A stretch of 64,000 bases of DNA from Cellvibrio polysaccharolyticus (GTDB lineage: Bacteria > Pseudomonadota > Gammaproteobacteria > Pseudomonadales > Cellvibrionaceae). Positions 1 through 9,577 of the stretch are shown here, in pieces (positions within the stretch are counted from its first letter, which is position 1; every line of letters begins with the position of its first letter). The notes under the pieces are model-generated. The model ran no database searches and was not told the DNA's origin. It saw only the letters and a program-made list of their open reading frames with translations. The translations under genes and the position numbers were made by a program. The stretch covers positions 558,001-622,000 of the forward strand of contig NZ_PRDL01000001.1 of the NCBI RefSeq assembly GCF_015182315.1. Direction: 5' to 3'.

Positions 1-1324
1 GATTACGGGCGGCCACTGAACCTTCCAGCGTCAGCACTTTGAACACATCGTCGGTGATCACGGTGGAGAACTGTTGCAGTTCTTCGAGGGTCATCTCCGA
101 CAGATCCTTGCCGGTTTCTACGCCGTAACCTACCGACTTGCCAACAATTTCGTGGGCATCGCGGAAAGGAACGCCTTTGCGCACCAGGTAGTCGGCCAGG
201 TCGGTAGCGGTAGAGAAACCGCGTTTGGCCGCTTCGTACATGTTCTCTTTACGCGCTTCAATGGCCGGAATCATATCGGCAAAGGCGCGCAGGCAATCCT
301 TGACGGTATCAATCGCATCAAAAACCGGCTCTTTATCTTCCTGGTTGTCTTTGTTGTAGGCCAGCGGCTGCGATTTCATCAGCGTTAACAGGGCGGTCAG
401 GTGGCCATAAACGCGACCGGTTTTACCGCGCACCAGCTCCGGCACGTCCGGGTTTTTCTTTTGCGGCATGATGGAAGAGCCGGTGCAGAAACGGTCGGGC
501 AGGTGAATGAAACTGAACTGGGAAGATGTCCACAGCACCAGTTCTTCACTGGCCCGGGAAAGGTGCATCATCAACAGGCTGGCGAAGGCACAGAACTCAA
601 TGGCGAAATCGCGATCGCTCACCGAGTCCAGCGAGTTTTCAGTGGGCGCATCAAAACCGAGCAGTTGCGCGGTATAGGCGCGGTCGATCGGATAGGTGGT
701 GCCAGCTAGCGCAGCAGCGCCCAGCGGTGACTGGTTAACACGCTTGCGGCAATCTTGCAGACGGCCGTAATCGCGCTCCAGCATTTCAAACCAGGCCAGC
801 AAATGGTGGCCAAAGGTAACCGGCTGTGCGGTTTGCAGGTGGGTAAAACCCGGCATAATGGTGGCGGCTTCGCGCTCGGCCAAATCCAGCAAGCCGGTTT
901 GCAAACGGGTCAGCTCTTTGCCGATGCTGTCGATTTCGTCGCGCAGATACAGACGAATATCGGTAGCAACTTGATCGTTACGCGAACGTCCGGTATGAAG
1001 CTTCTTGCCGGTGATGCCAATGCGTTGGGTGAGCAGCGCTTCGATGTTCATGTGCACATCTTCAAGGCTGATCGACCAGTTAAATTTGCCAGCCACGATT
1101 TCGGCACGAATGGCTTCCAGGCCTTCAATAATCTGGTCGCGCTCGGCATCGGTCAACACACCCACTTTGGCCAGCATGGTGGCGTGGGCAATAGAGCCGT
1201 TGATGTCGTGGTGATAAAGGCGATAATCGAAACCGATAGACGCGGTAAAACGTTCTACGAAGGCATCGGTCGCTTCAGTAAAGCGGCCACCCCAGGGTTT
1301 GATGGGCTGATCATTCTGGCTCAT
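1..1324 (-). CDS. argH: Argininosuccinate lyase (C-terminus cut by window start)
   Basis: Last step of arginine biosynthesis: argininosuccinate to arginine plus fumarate, in the cytoplasm. The minus strand reads open from an ATG at 1324 (MSQNDQPIKPWGGRFTE) to the window edge, giving 441 codons of a family usually about 460 long, so only the last 20 or so residues are missing. The fumarase/aspartase superfamily signature GSSIMPQKKNP is present near 450-485, as are the HTGRSRNDQ block and the early WGGRF motif. It is divergent from the algZ-like kinase, with about 100 bp between them, the same arrangement as in Pseudomonas. Identification is secure; the C-terminal end cannot be seen. Confidence 0.97.
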   Translation of the reverse strand, partial: MSQNDQPIKPWGGRFTEATDAFVERFTASIGFDYRLYHHDINGSIAHATMLAKVGVLTDAERDQIIEGLEAIRAEIVAGKFNWSISLEDVHMNIEALLTQRIGITGKKLHTGRSRNDQVATDIRLYLRDEIDSIGKELTRLQTGLLDLAEREAATIMPGFTHLQTAQPVTFGHHLLAWFEMLERDYGRLQDCRKRVNQSPLGAAALAGTTYPIDRAYTAQLLGFDAPTENSLDSVSDRDFAIEFCAFASLLMMHLSRASEELVLWTSSQFSFIHLPDRFCTGSSIMPQKKNPDVPELVRGKTGRVYGHLTALLTLMKSQPLAYNKDNQEDKEPVFDAIDTVKDCLRAFADMIPAIEARKENMYEAAKRGFSTATDLADYLVRKGVPFRDAHEIVGKSVGYGVETGKDLSEMTLEELQQFSTVITDDVFKVLTLEGSVAARN

Positions 1325-1427
1325 GCAGGCAATATCCGGTTTGAATTCAACAATAGGCCGTGGTCGGCGGAAAAAAATAAACGCGGCATTATAGCCCAGG
1401 TTAGCAGCACACAGGAGTAGCTTTGTT

Positions 1428-2522
1428 TTGACCCCCAAACCCGCATCGCCCGGCGATCATCGTATCCGGCGGCACTTTCTGCCTGACCTCTGCCAGAGCC
1501 AGCCGGTATTTTTACTGGTGCTGGTGGCCGAGCTGGTAGCGCTGCTGCTGTCGATCACCGCCACCGGGCTGCAACACTTCAGTTGGGACGTGCTGGCCAT
1601 CACCTCGTTTTACGTGCAGTGGATCGTGCTGGTGTGCGCCATGTTGCTGTGCCGGTTGCGCAACTGGCTGGCCGGGTTCAGCCTCACGGCATCGGCCTGT
1701 TTTTGCTACGGGCTGGTATTGCTGGCAACGGTGCTGCTGTCGTTGCTGGGGCAGTGGTTTATGCACTGGCTGGCACGCATGGCGACTGGCGGTGCCGTCG
1801 GTGCGCTGTTTCCGGTTATCGACTATTGGCAGCTGGGGGAAAATTTGCTGATCGCGGCCATTCTCAGCGGCATTGTCTTGCGCTATTTCTACCTGCAACA
1901 GCAACTTAATGACCAGCAGCAGGGCGCCCTGGAAGCGCGTATTCAGGCACTGCAATCGCGCATTCGGCCGCACTTTTTATTCAACAGCATGAACAGCATT
2001 GCCAGTTTGATCGCCACCGATCCGGAGCGGGCCGAGCGGGTAGTAGAAGACCTTTCCGAACTCTACCGCGCCAGCCTGGCCGAACCGGCGTTGACCGCGC
2101 TGTCACGGGAGCTGGATTTGTGCCGCCATTATCTGGATATAGAACAGCTGCGGCTGGGGTCGCGATTGCGGGTGAACTGGCAAATCGAGGTTGACCCGGC
2201 TACCACCGGTATTCCCGGTTTGCTGCTGCAACCCCTATTGGAAAACGCCATTTTTCATGGCATAGAACCCCTGCCGGATGGGGGTGAAATTCGCGTGCGT
2301 ATTACCCGCAAAGCCCGGCAAATTCAACTGGCGCTGACCAACCCGGTGGCCATTCGCCCGGGCAATTTGCGTGATAACACCCGGCACAATCGCATGGCGG
2401 TGGCTAACATTCACCACCGCCTGCAGGCGCACTACGGCGATCAGGCGCGCATGTCGACGGTTATTGATCACGACAGTTACACTACCCTGATCAGCTGGCC
2501 GGATACGCCACCGCCACTTTAA
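1428..2522 (+). CDS. algZ: LytS/AlgZ-type sensor histidine kinase
   Basis: 364-residue membrane sensor kinase. The N-terminal 150 or so residues carry several hydrophobic segments (roughly residues 20-155). A His_kinase domain (PF06580 type) follows with the phospho-acceptor motif RPHFLFNSMNSI near residue 180, then a HATPase region with an N-box-like LLQPLLENAIFHGIE. The only sensible start is TTG at 1428, preceded by AGGAG about ten bases upstream; no ATG fits the frame. It lies 21 bp ahead of a LytTR response regulator, so the two form a two-component operon. The argH-algZ-algR-hemC order matches Pseudomonas, where AlgZ (FimS)/AlgR control alginate and type IV pili. The output in this organism is unknown. 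Confidence 0.88.
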   Translation: MTPKPASPGDHRIRRHFLPDLCQSQPVFLLVLVAELVALLLSITATGLQHFSWDVLAITSFYVQWIVLVCAMLLCRLRNWLAGFSLTASACFCYGLVLLATVLLSLLGQWFMHWLARMATGGAVGALFPVIDYWQLGENLLIAAILSGIVLRYFYLQQQLNDQQQGALEARIQALQSRIRPHFLFNSMNSIASLIATDPERAERVVEDLSELYRASLAEPALTALSRELDLCRHYLDIEQLRLGSRLRVNWQIEVDPATTGIPGLLLQPLLENAIFHGIEPLPDGGEIRVRITRKARQIQLALTNPVAIRPGNLRDNTRHNRMAVANIHHRLQAHYGDQARMSTVIDHDSYTTLISWPDTPPPL

Positions 2523-2543
2523 ACACCAGGAAATAACAGCACC

Positions 2544-3284
2544 ATGGATATTCTGATTGTTGACGACGAACCGCTGGCCAGACAGCGACTGATCCGCATG
2601 ATCAGCCGCATTGACGGTTGTGAGGTCGTCGCTGAAGCCGGGCGAGCCGACGAAGTGATGGTCGCTATTTGCCAGCACGACCCGGACGTGGTGTTGCTGG
2701 ATGTGCGCATGCCGGGCGAAGACGGTTTATCCCTTGCCTATCGCATCGCCGAACTGGAAGACCCACCGGCGCTGATTTTCTGCACGGCGTTTGATCAATA
2801 CGCACTGGAAGCCTTCGGCACCCAGGCGGTGGGTTATTTATTAAAACCGGTAAAAGCCGAACACTTGCAAGACGTACTCGCCAAAGCCTCCCGCCTCAAT
2901 AAACTGCAGCGCGCCCACCTCGACAAAGCGCCATCAACGTCTGGGGAGCCGCGTAAAAGTCACATCCGGGTAAAAACCCGCCGCGGTATGGAACTGCTGG
3001 CGGTAGACGATATCCGCTGCTTTGTTGCCGACCAGAAATACGTCACCGCTTACCACCCGGCGGGTGAGCATTTGCTGGATGAAAGCCTGAAACAATTGGA
3101 AGACGCCTTTGGCGATCGCTTCGTGCGGGTGCACCGCAATGCACTGGTTGCCCACGCCCACATGGAAGCTATGGAAAAAAATGCCCACGGCCAATACAGT
3201 TTGCGCCTCGCCGGCGTTAACCAAACCCCGCTAATCAGCCGCCGCCACGCCAGCCTGGTGAAAAAAGCGTTTGAAAGTCGTTAA
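2544..3284 (+). CDS. algR: LytTR-family response regulator (AlgR-like)
   Basis: 246-residue response regulator. The receiver domain covers residues 1-120 with the acidic pair in IVDDEPLARQR, the phospho-acceptor Asp in VVLLDVRMPG, and the conserved Lys in LLKPVKAE. A C-terminal LytTR DNA-binding domain covers about residues 140-245 (RVKTRRGMELLAVDDI, RVHRNALV). ATG at 2544 follows an AGGAAA Shine-Dalgarno. It is cotranscribed with the kinase just upstream, its presumed partner. Named algR from domain order and from synteny with argH and hemC; the regulon cannot be read from this window. Confidence 0.88.
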   Translation: MDILIVDDEPLARQRLIRMISRIDGCEVVAEAGRADEVMVAICQHDPDVVLLDVRMPGEDGLSLAYRIAELEDPPALIFCTAFDQYALEAFGTQAVGYLLKPVKAEHLQDVLAKASRLNKLQRAHLDKAPSTSGEPRKSHIRVKTRRGMELLAVDDIRCFVADQKYVTAYHPAGEHLLDESLKQLEDAFGDRFVRVHRNALVAHAHMEAMEKNAHGQYSLRLAGVNQTPLISRRHASLVKKAFESR

Positions 3285-3314
3285 GCATCCGGCCTGAACG
3301 CTGCACTGTTTCAT

Positions 3315-3530
3315 GCTGGCACAATGCGAGTTTAACTACAGGATAAAGATTCCAAAATCGTTAGTCAGGGGCGCCCGGCCAGGGATGACTCGTCGGAGCC
3401 ACATGGGTGAAGTGCGCATTAAGCAAAACATGTTTTGCGCGCACGGAACGACAATCCTCTGTGAGGGTTGGCCGGCACCGCTTGCGGATGTTTATGCGTT
3501 TTTGGAATCTCTATCCTGTAGTTAAACGGA
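3315..3530. repeat. Intergenic inverted-repeat element, copy 1 (long core)
   Basis: Flank GCTGGCACAATGCGAG (3315-3330), then a 28-bp left arm (3330-3357, GTTTAACTACAGGATA... ending CCAAAA) that is nearly perfectly complementary to the right arm (3499-3527). The core contains GGATGACTCGTCGGAGC, shared with the copies at 34.8 and 36.3 kb, but is about 90 bp longer than in those copies. The extra DNA includes GCAAAACATGTTTTGC, itself a palindrome. The element lies between the convergent algR and cls genes. A 70-codon reading frame across it is judged spurious. Confidence 0.8.
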
Positions 3531-3556
3531 CAAATAGCAACTGCTATCTTTGTTAA
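3529..3556. terminator. Possible bidirectional hairpin after algR and cls
   Basis: The inverted repeat ATAGCA-ac-TGCTAT with flanking ACAAA / TTTGT lies between the convergent algR and cls genes, just right of repeat copy 1. T/A runs are short, so terminator activity is uncertain. Confidence 0.35.
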
Positions 3557-3572
3557 AAAATTTGGAAAGTTC

Positions 3573-5033
3573 TCAAATCAACGGACTGAACAAGTGCGTG
3601 ATGTTTTCGAAAAAGCGCGACACCGGGTGGCGTTGGTGCCAGGTGGCGGGGTCGAGTGGAATGGCTTGTTGGCGGTAATCATCCACAATATGCGCCAGAC
3701 GTTCGGCGGTGGCGGCGTCGTACATAATCAGGGTCATTTCAAAATTCAGCCACAAGCTGCGCAGATCAAGATTAACCGTCCCGAAAAATGCCAGCTTGCG
3801 ATCAATCACCGTACATTTACTGTGCAACAACCCCTGGCGGAATTGAAAAATATTCACCCCGGCGTTCATCAAGCTATCAAAGTAGGAACGGCTGGCGTGG
3901 CGCACCAGAAAAGAATCCACCCGCTCGGGCACAATCACGGTCACGCTGACGCCGCGTTTGGCGGCAATAATCAGCGCCTGCTCCAGCGCTTCGCCGGGCA
4001 CAAAGTAGGGCGTAATAATATCCACCGAGGTGGTGGCCGAATAAATACCTTGCAGCAAGCTTTGCAAAATACTGTCGTTGAGATTGTCCGGGCCGGACGG
4101 AGCAATTTGCGCCACGGTTTTGTCTTGCCGCACACTTACCGGGTTTTCCAGCAAGGGCAGGTTCTGCCCGGATTCAATATTCCAGTACCAGCAATACACC
4201 GCGTTTAATGCGGGCGCCAGCGGCCCTTCGATACGCGCCATCAAATCAATCCACTCGCCCACCGCCGCCGATTGTTTGAACTGCGTGGGGTCAATCAAAT
4301 TAAAGCTGCCGATGTACGCGACCCGGTCATCCACAATCAGGGTTTTACGGTGGCTGCGTAAATCGTAACGGCCCAGCGCGGCCGGCACCAAGCCAATAGG
4401 GCAGGCCTTTATCACCTCAATATTCGGGTGCTGCAAACGTTTGAACAACGGTGATTTGAAAAAACGGGCGCTACCCACCGCATCCAGCATGACCCGGCAG
4501 CGCACACCGCGGTTGGCGGCATCCAGCAGGGCATCCGCCACCTGGTCGGCAATGCCGCCCGGATGCCAGATGTAAAACTCCATATGGCAGGTTTTTTCGG
4601 CGGCACGAATATCCACGCACATGGCGAGAATCATCGACTGGGCCGATTGCAGAAAATTCACCTCGTTACCGCCCAGCGGCGGTATACCGGCGGTTTGAAA
4701 TTCCAGGGTCGCCAGGGCGTGCGCTGCGGGGTGATAATCCTGCCAGGGGTAATCGAGGTTCTGCCGGTGTCGCAGGCCGGGAATATCCTGCAACTGGCGT
4801 AACCGCGCGCGGCGGTGCTGGTGTTTCACCCCGAGAAAGCGCTCACCAAATAACAGGTAGAGCACCACGCCAACATAGGGCAGCAGCGCCAGTACCAGCA
4901 GCCACGCCAGCGAAGCGCCCACCGGCAGGCGCTGCATAATGACGCGCACCGCAAAGGTAATGACCAGCACAAAGTGCAAGAGAATCAAAAGTTGTTGAAC
5001 AAGGCTGATCAGAGCCCAAAAAGAATCATGCAT
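3573..5033 (-). CDS. cls: Cardiolipin synthase (phospholipase D superfamily)
   Basis: Condenses two phosphatidylglycerol molecules to cardiolipin at the inner membrane. The 486-residue length is normal for ClsA-type enzymes. Two N-terminal transmembrane segments (about residues 8-28 and 38-60) are followed by two PLD catalytic motifs of the HxKxxxxD type: SHRKTLIVDDRVAYIGSFN near the middle and HSKCTVIDRKLAFFGTVN near the C-terminus. ATG at 5033. It stands alone on the minus strand between algR and hemC, interrupting a block that is contiguous in Pseudomonas. Confidence 0.93.
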   Translation of the reverse strand: MHDSFWALISLVQQLLILLHFVLVITFAVRVIMQRLPVGASLAWLLVLALLPYVGVVLYLLFGERFLGVKHQHRRARLRQLQDIPGLRHRQNLDYPWQDYHPAAHALATLEFQTAGIPPLGGNEVNFLQSAQSMILAMCVDIRAAEKTCHMEFYIWHPGGIADQVADALLDAANRGVRCRVMLDAVGSARFFKSPLFKRLQHPNIEVIKACPIGLVPAALGRYDLRSHRKTLIVDDRVAYIGSFNLIDPTQFKQSAAVGEWIDLMARIEGPLAPALNAVYCWYWNIESGQNLPLLENPVSVRQDKTVAQIAPSGPDNLNDSILQSLLQGIYSATTSVDIITPYFVPGEALEQALIIAAKRGVSVTVIVPERVDSFLVRHASRSYFDSLMNAGVNIFQFRQGLLHSKCTVIDRKLAFFGTVNLDLRSLWLNFEMTLIMYDAATAERLAHIVDDYRQQAIPLDPATWHQRHPVSRFFENITHLFSPLI

Positions 5034-5197
5034 GCAAGGTTCCGATGGTGCTGAACGGCAGATTGTGAGTAGGTTTTGGTCGGGTTTTCAAACCGCTTTT
5101 GTGGTCAATACGAGTGCTATGCTGCCAACTATAGCGACTTGCTCTGGTATCATCACCCGTCTGAGACTGTTTATCTTATCCGGAAACCCGATTTGTC

Positions 5198-6145
5198 ATG
5201 TCTGATTATGCTTCCCGTCCGCTGCGTATAGCCACCCGTAAAAGTCCATTGGCGCTCTGGCAGGCCAATTACATCAAAGCCCGCCTGGAGCAACTCAACC
5301 CGCAGTTGCAGGTAGAGCTGGTGCCATTAACCAGCCGTGGCGACAAAATTCTCGATGTGCCGCTGGCCAAAGTGGGCGGCAAGGGGCTGTTCGTCAAGGA
5401 GCTGGAAACCGCCATGCTCGACGGCGAAGCCGATATTGCAGTGCACTCCATGAAAGATGTGCCGATGGAATTTCCGGAAGGGCTTGGTCTGGCGGTTATT
5501 TGCCCGCGTGAAGACCCGCGCGATGCCTTTGTTTCCAATCGCTTTAACAGCCTTGATGAGCTGCCGGCTGGCAGTATTGTCGGTACCTCCAGTTTGCGCC
5601 GTCAGTGCCAGTTACTGGCGCGCCGCCCGGATTTGAAAGTGCAATTTTTGCGCGGTAATGTGCAAACGCGCCTGCAAAAGCTGGATGACGGCGAATACGA
5701 TGCCATTCTGCTTGCCGCTGCCGGGTTACTGCGTCTGGAGATGAAAGACCGCATCCAACAATATCTGGCACCGGAAATAAGCCTGCCCGCCGGTGGCCAG
5801 GGCGCGGTGGGTATTGAATGCCGCACCGACGACGACGCTACCCTGGCACTGCTGCGGCCATTGGCCGATCGCCTCACCACCGAACAGGTGCTGGCCGAGC
5901 GCGCCATGAACAATCATCTGCAAGGTGGCTGTCAGGTGCCCATCGCCTGCTATGCTGTTCACACAGAGCAGGGATTATGGCTGCGTGGCCTGGTGGGCGC
6001 GCCGGACGGCAGCGAGATATTGGCAGACGACATTCGCGGCCCTGCCGATGAAGCCGAACAATTGGGGGTGACGCTCGCCCAACGCCTGCTGGTAGCGGGC
6101 GCTGACCGTATTCTGGCTGCGGTTTACGGCGCTGCTGATGTCTGA
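5198..6145 (+). CDS. hemC: Hydroxymethylbilane synthase (porphobilinogen deaminase)
   Basis: Polymerises four porphobilinogens into hydroxymethylbilane for haem synthesis. At 315 residues it is of normal length. Visible family motifs are RIATRKSPLALWQA at the N-terminus, SMKDVPMEFP, GTSSLRRQCQL and RGNVQTRLQKL. The C-terminal GGCQVP contains the cysteine that binds the dipyrromethane cofactor. First gene of hemCDXY; hemD starts 8 bp before the hemC stop, suggesting translational coupling. Confidence 0.97.
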   Translation: MSDYASRPLRIATRKSPLALWQANYIKARLEQLNPQLQVELVPLTSRGDKILDVPLAKVGGKGLFVKELETAMLDGEADIAVHSMKDVPMEFPEGLGLAVICPREDPRDAFVSNRFNSLDELPAGSIVGTSSLRRQCQLLARRPDLKVQFLRGNVQTRLQKLDDGEYDAILLAAAGLLRLEMKDRIQQYLAPEISLPAGGQGAVGIECRTDDDATLALLRPLADRLTTEQVLAERAMNNHLQGGCQVPIACYAVHTEQGLWLRGLVGAPDGSEILADDIRGPADEAEQLGVTLAQRLLVAGADRILAAVYGAADV

Positions 6146-6974
6146 TCAGGCGCTACGGGTATTGATTACCCGACCGCAAGCGCAAGCCGAAAGCTGGGCG
6201 CAAGCCCTGGGCGCGCGCGGTGTGGATGCCCGTTGTGTGCCGGTGCTGGTGCTTGAGCCGCTGAGCGACGAAGCGGAACGCCAGGCGATTAAAAACTGCA
6301 TTGTCGATGTCGACCTCTACCAGAAGGCCATTGTGGTCAGCCGTAATGCGGTGGATTTTGCAATGCAATGGCTGGATGCCTGGTGGCCGCAACTGCCTAC
6401 CGGTATTGAATGGTTCGCGGTGGGTAAAACCACCGCCGACGCGCTGGCCGCGCACGGCGTTAGCGTCAGTGCACTGGAACAGGCCAGCGATGGCGCCATG
6501 ACCAGCGAAACGCTGCTGGACGCCGAAGCCCTGCAACAGGTCGCCGGTGAAAAGATCGTGATCTTTCGCGGCCAGGGTGGCCGGGGTCACATGGGCGAAA
6601 TCCTTCGTGCCCGCGGTGCCAGTGTCGACTATTGTGAATTGTACCGGCGTGGTGTTCCGCCGCAGGCAGCTACATCGCTGGCCGCATTGATTGGTGAGCA
6701 ATGTTGGGCGCCTGACATCATTGCCGTGCACAGCGGCGAAAGTTTGCAACATCTTACGCAGATACTGAACGACGTATCGGTATTAACCGGTGAACCGCTA
6801 CTGGCGGATAACTGGCGGCAAATTGCGCTGATGGTGCCCGGTGAGCGGGTTGCCAGCCTTGCGAAAGATGCCGGATTTAAACAGGTCGTGGTAGCAGAAA
6901 ACGCTACGGATAACGCCATGACCCGGGCTCTGGAGGCATTCGCTTCGGCCCGCGCTTTCTCATTTTCTGATTAA
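6138..6974 (+). CDS. hemD: Uroporphyrinogen-III synthase
   Basis: Cyclises and inverts ring D of hydroxymethylbilane to uroporphyrinogen III. 278 residues with the poorly conserved HemD fold. Recognisable are the N-terminal LITRPQAQAESWAQAL, the mid VVSRNAVDFA and VGKTTADAL, and the C-terminal IIAVHSGESLQHL. It overlaps hemC by 8 bp and is followed 7 bp later by hemX. Identification rests on these motifs plus the operon position. Confidence 0.93.
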   Translation: MSDQALRVLITRPQAQAESWAQALGARGVDARCVPVLVLEPLSDEAERQAIKNCIVDVDLYQKAIVVSRNAVDFAMQWLDAWWPQLPTGIEWFAVGKTTADALAAHGVSVSALEQASDGAMTSETLLDAEALQQVAGEKIVIFRGQGGRGHMGEILRARGASVDYCELYRRGVPPQAATSLAALIGEQCWAPDIIAVHSGESLQHLTQILNDVSVLTGEPLLADNWRQIALMVPGERVASLAKDAGFKQVVVAENATDNAMTRALEAFASARAFSFSD

Positions 6975-6981
6975 CGAGAGT

Positions 6982-8130
6982 ATGACCGTGACTGACGAAA
7001 AAGAACTTCCTGTACCGGAAACTGAAACGCCCCCGCAGGTTACCCCCAAACCGATAGAAACCCCTCGCCGCGAATTTGTTAACGAAGAGTCGGTAGCGGC
7101 AGCCCGTTCCGGTAACGGATTGCTCTGGCTGGTGGTGTTGCTATTGATTGGCGCAACCGCCGCCGCCGGCTGGTTTGGGTGGCAGGCCTGGCAAGCCGGG
7201 CAACAGCAGGTCGCCGAACTCGAATCCCGCTTGCAACAACAACAGCGCGAACTGGCCGATCAGCGTCAGGCCATGGAGCTGGAATTGGGGCAGCAATTCA
7301 ACCGTCAGCAGGAAACCGTCCAGTCCACCGTTAGCGACTTGTCGCAGCGGGTTGAAAATATCAACGGTCGGCTGGCTTCCATGTCTGCGGTCAGCCGCGA
7401 CAACTGGAAACTGGCCGAAGCGGAATATCTGCTGCGCCTCGCCAACCAACGCGTCTTGCTGGAGCGCACCAGCAGCAATGCGGTGGCACTGGCTGAAACG
7501 GTAGACGATATCCTGCGTCAGCTGAATGACCCGGAGCTGTTCCCGGTGCGCCGCGCTATCGCCGGTGATGTGAGTGACCTCAAATTGGCCGGCGATATTG
7601 ATCGCGAAGGCGTATACCTGCGTTTGCAGGCGCTGGCCGGTCAAATTGAAAAACTGACGTTGATAGAACCGCTCAGCGACAACGACGACCCCTGGCAGTT
7701 GGCCGGTGGTGACGATGCCAATCAGGAAACCTGGTGGAACAAAATTCGTCGCGGTACCAACGAACTTCTGCAACGTTTCAGCCATCATCTGCGGGTGCGC
7801 GACCACGGCTCGCCGGTGCCAGCCATCCTGCCGCCGGATAACCAGTTTTATTTAAAACAAAATGTGCGCATGGCGCTGGAGCAGGCACAGTTGGCGCTGC
7901 TGCGCGAAGAGGCACAAATTTATCAGGCCAGCCTGGATAAGGCGCGCGATGCCATCGAGCATTACTTCCCATTAAATCCGCAGTCTCTCGCGGTACGCGC
8001 CGAGCTGGCAGATTTACAAGCGGTAATGATTGACGCTTCACTGCCAACCTTTACCGAATCCATCGGCCTGCTGCGTGAATACAGCGAGCGCCGCCATGCA
8101 ACGTCGGTTGAGTCGCGCGGAGGTAACTGA
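6982..8130 (+). CDS. hemX: HemX-family inner-membrane protein
   Basis: 382-residue HemX-family protein (PF04375 type, often annotated as uroporphyrinogen-III C-methyltransferase although no methyltransferase domain is visible). A Pro/Glu-rich cytoplasmic N-terminus is followed by one transmembrane segment (about residues 46-68, LLWLVVLLLIGATAAAG) and a long Gln/Glu-rich coiled coil (about 70-130), then the conserved periplasmic domain. Its TGA stop overlaps the hemY ATG (8128-8132), indicating coupling. It may scaffold haem synthesis at the membrane; the exact role is not established for the family. Confidence 0.88.
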   Translation: MTVTDEKELPVPETETPPQVTPKPIETPRREFVNEESVAAARSGNGLLWLVVLLLIGATAAAGWFGWQAWQAGQQQVAELESRLQQQQRELADQRQAMELELGQQFNRQQETVQSTVSDLSQRVENINGRLASMSAVSRDNWKLAEAEYLLRLANQRVLLERTSSNAVALAETVDDILRQLNDPELFPVRRAIAGDVSDLKLAGDIDREGVYLRLQALAGQIEKLTLIEPLSDNDDPWQLAGGDDANQETWWNKIRRGTNELLQRFSHHLRVRDHGSPVPAILPPDNQFYLKQNVRMALEQAQLALLREEAQIYQASLDKARDAIEHYFPLNPQSLAVRAELADLQAVMIDASLPTFTESIGLLREYSERRHATSVESRGGN

Positions 8131-9383
8131 TGAAAAAGTTTATCTTCGCGGTACTGGTGGTTGTCGGCCTGGCGATCTGGATTATGTTCAACCCGCCGGA
8201 AGATGGCGGCTACCTGCTGATTGCTTACGGTACCAAAACCGTTGAGATGAGTTTGTGGCTGGCAGCCTTGGTATTGTTGCTTGCCTGGTTTGTGCTGTGG
8301 GTTTTGTGGCGATTGTTAACCGGTGGTGCGCACATGGCGCGCTCGGTGTCCGGTTTCTTTTTTCACGGCAGCAGCGCCCGCGCCCGCAAACGCACCCAAA
8401 GTGGTTTGATTGATTTTATCGAAGGCAATTGGGTGCAAGCGCATAAAAAACTGGTGCGCGCTGCGCCCCGTGTTGATGTGCCTTTAATCAATTATCTCGC
8501 TGCAGCGCGCAGCGCTCATGAAATGCGTGACCCGGATGAAGTGCACCGTCTGTTAGCGATTGCCGCCGAAACCGCGCCGGAACACGGTGCTGTTGCGGTG
8601 GCGTTAACCCGTGCGCGCATTGAACTGGAAGACCGTCGTTACGACCAATGCCTGGCAACCTTATTAGCCGTCAGGGAAGAAGCGCCGGACAATCGCGTAC
8701 TACTGGATTTATTACGCCGCGTTTATATTGCCCGCCAGGACTGGGAAGGTTTACACAGCTTGTTCCCGCAATTGCGCCGTCATAAGGTCGACACGCCGGA
8801 AGCGCTGGATGCCCTCGAAGTGCGTATGTACCGCGAGCGTTTACAGCACCAGGGCGATGGTGCGCGGCAATTGCAGAAAGTGGAACGCCTGCCGGTTTTG
8901 CGTTCTGCCTGGAATAAAGTGCCTGGCAAATTACAAAAAAATGACGAATTGATTGCCGCGTACGCGCATCAGTTGTTGCTCAACGGTGAAGACCAGGAAG
9001 CAGAGGTGTTACTGCGCAAAACCCTGGGTAAATCCTGGAGCGAAAGCATGGTTTACCTGTATGGCCGTGTGCACATTGAAGATAGCCGTTTGCAAATGCG
9101 TGTGGCTGAAGAGTGGTTGTCGCAGCATCCGCGTGACCCGGTATTACTGTTAACACTGGGGCGTATCAGCATGCGTAACCAGTTGTGGGGCAAAGCGCGT
9201 AATTGCTTCCAGGACAGTCTGGCGATTCGTAAAGATGCCGAAGTCTATGCCGAATTGGCTCGCCTGCTCAGCGCCATGGGTGAAGCTGAAAAAAGCAGCG
9301 GCTTTTATCAACAAGGGCTGGATCAAACCATTAACGTATTGCCCGAACTGCCACTACCGCCAAAGAAAGTGTTGTTGCAATAA
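8130..9383 (+). CDS. hemY: HemY-type TPR membrane protein of the haem operon
   Basis: 417 residues. Two N-terminal membrane segments (about 1-21 and 40-65) precede the HemY_N domain and then TPR-like helical repeats to the C-terminus. It is distinct from Gram-positive HemY (protoporphyrinogen oxidase): no FAD motif is present. The start overlaps the hemX stop. Family members are linked to late haem biosynthesis, but the biochemical function is not settled. Last gene of the hem operon; a hairpin follows at 9427-9464. Confidence 0.88.
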   Translation: MKKFIFAVLVVVGLAIWIMFNPPEDGGYLLIAYGTKTVEMSLWLAALVLLLAWFVLWVLWRLLTGGAHMARSVSGFFFHGSSARARKRTQSGLIDFIEGNWVQAHKKLVRAAPRVDVPLINYLAAARSAHEMRDPDEVHRLLAIAAETAPEHGAVAVALTRARIELEDRRYDQCLATLLAVREEAPDNRVLLDLLRRVYIARQDWEGLHSLFPQLRRHKVDTPEALDALEVRMYRERLQHQGDGARQLQKVERLPVLRSAWNKVPGKLQKNDELIAAYAHQLLLNGEDQEAEVLLRKTLGKSWSESMVYLYGRVHIEDSRLQMRVAEEWLSQHPRDPVLLLTLGRISMRNQLWGKARNCFQDSLAIRKDAEVYAELARLLSAMGEAEKSSGFYQQGLDQTINVLPELPLPPKKVLLQ

Positions 9384-9426
9384 CGCATACTTGCCTGCTA
9401 ATGGCAAACTGACATAATAATCTCAT

Positions 9427-9464
9427 TCGGCCTCAGGTGGTTTTTTATAACTGCCCGGGGCCGA
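9427..9464 (+). terminator. Hairpin after the hem operon
   Basis: TCGGCCTCaGGTGGTT pairs with AACTGCCcGGGGCCGA across a TTTTAT loop, with one mismatch and two G-T pairs, and is followed by GTTGTTTT. A plausible rho-independent terminator for hemCDXY, although the T-run is interrupted. Confidence 0.55.
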
Positions 9465-9507
9465 GTTGTTTTCAGGCCATCAAAATTATTTTCCCCTTCC
9501 TCTGCAA

Positions 9508-9525
9508 CTGTCACGCAAATGTAGC
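9508..9525 (+). promoter_or_regulatory. Weak Pho-box-like repeat upstream of TonB receptor
   Basis: CTGTCAC-GCAA-ATGTAGC has the 7+4 spacing of PhoB sites, but only the first half fits the CTGTCAT consensus well. It is listed because two better Pho-box-like sites occur in the same island. Confidence 0.3.
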
Positions 9526-9577
9526 TTTGCCTCACTAGCATGGCGTCTCCGATCAAATCCCAAAGAGGATACCAATC

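Noticed and set aside
3313..3525. 70-codon open frame on the plus strand
   Set aside because: It runs across inverted-repeat copy 1, including both arms and the core; no family likeness, so it is not a gene.
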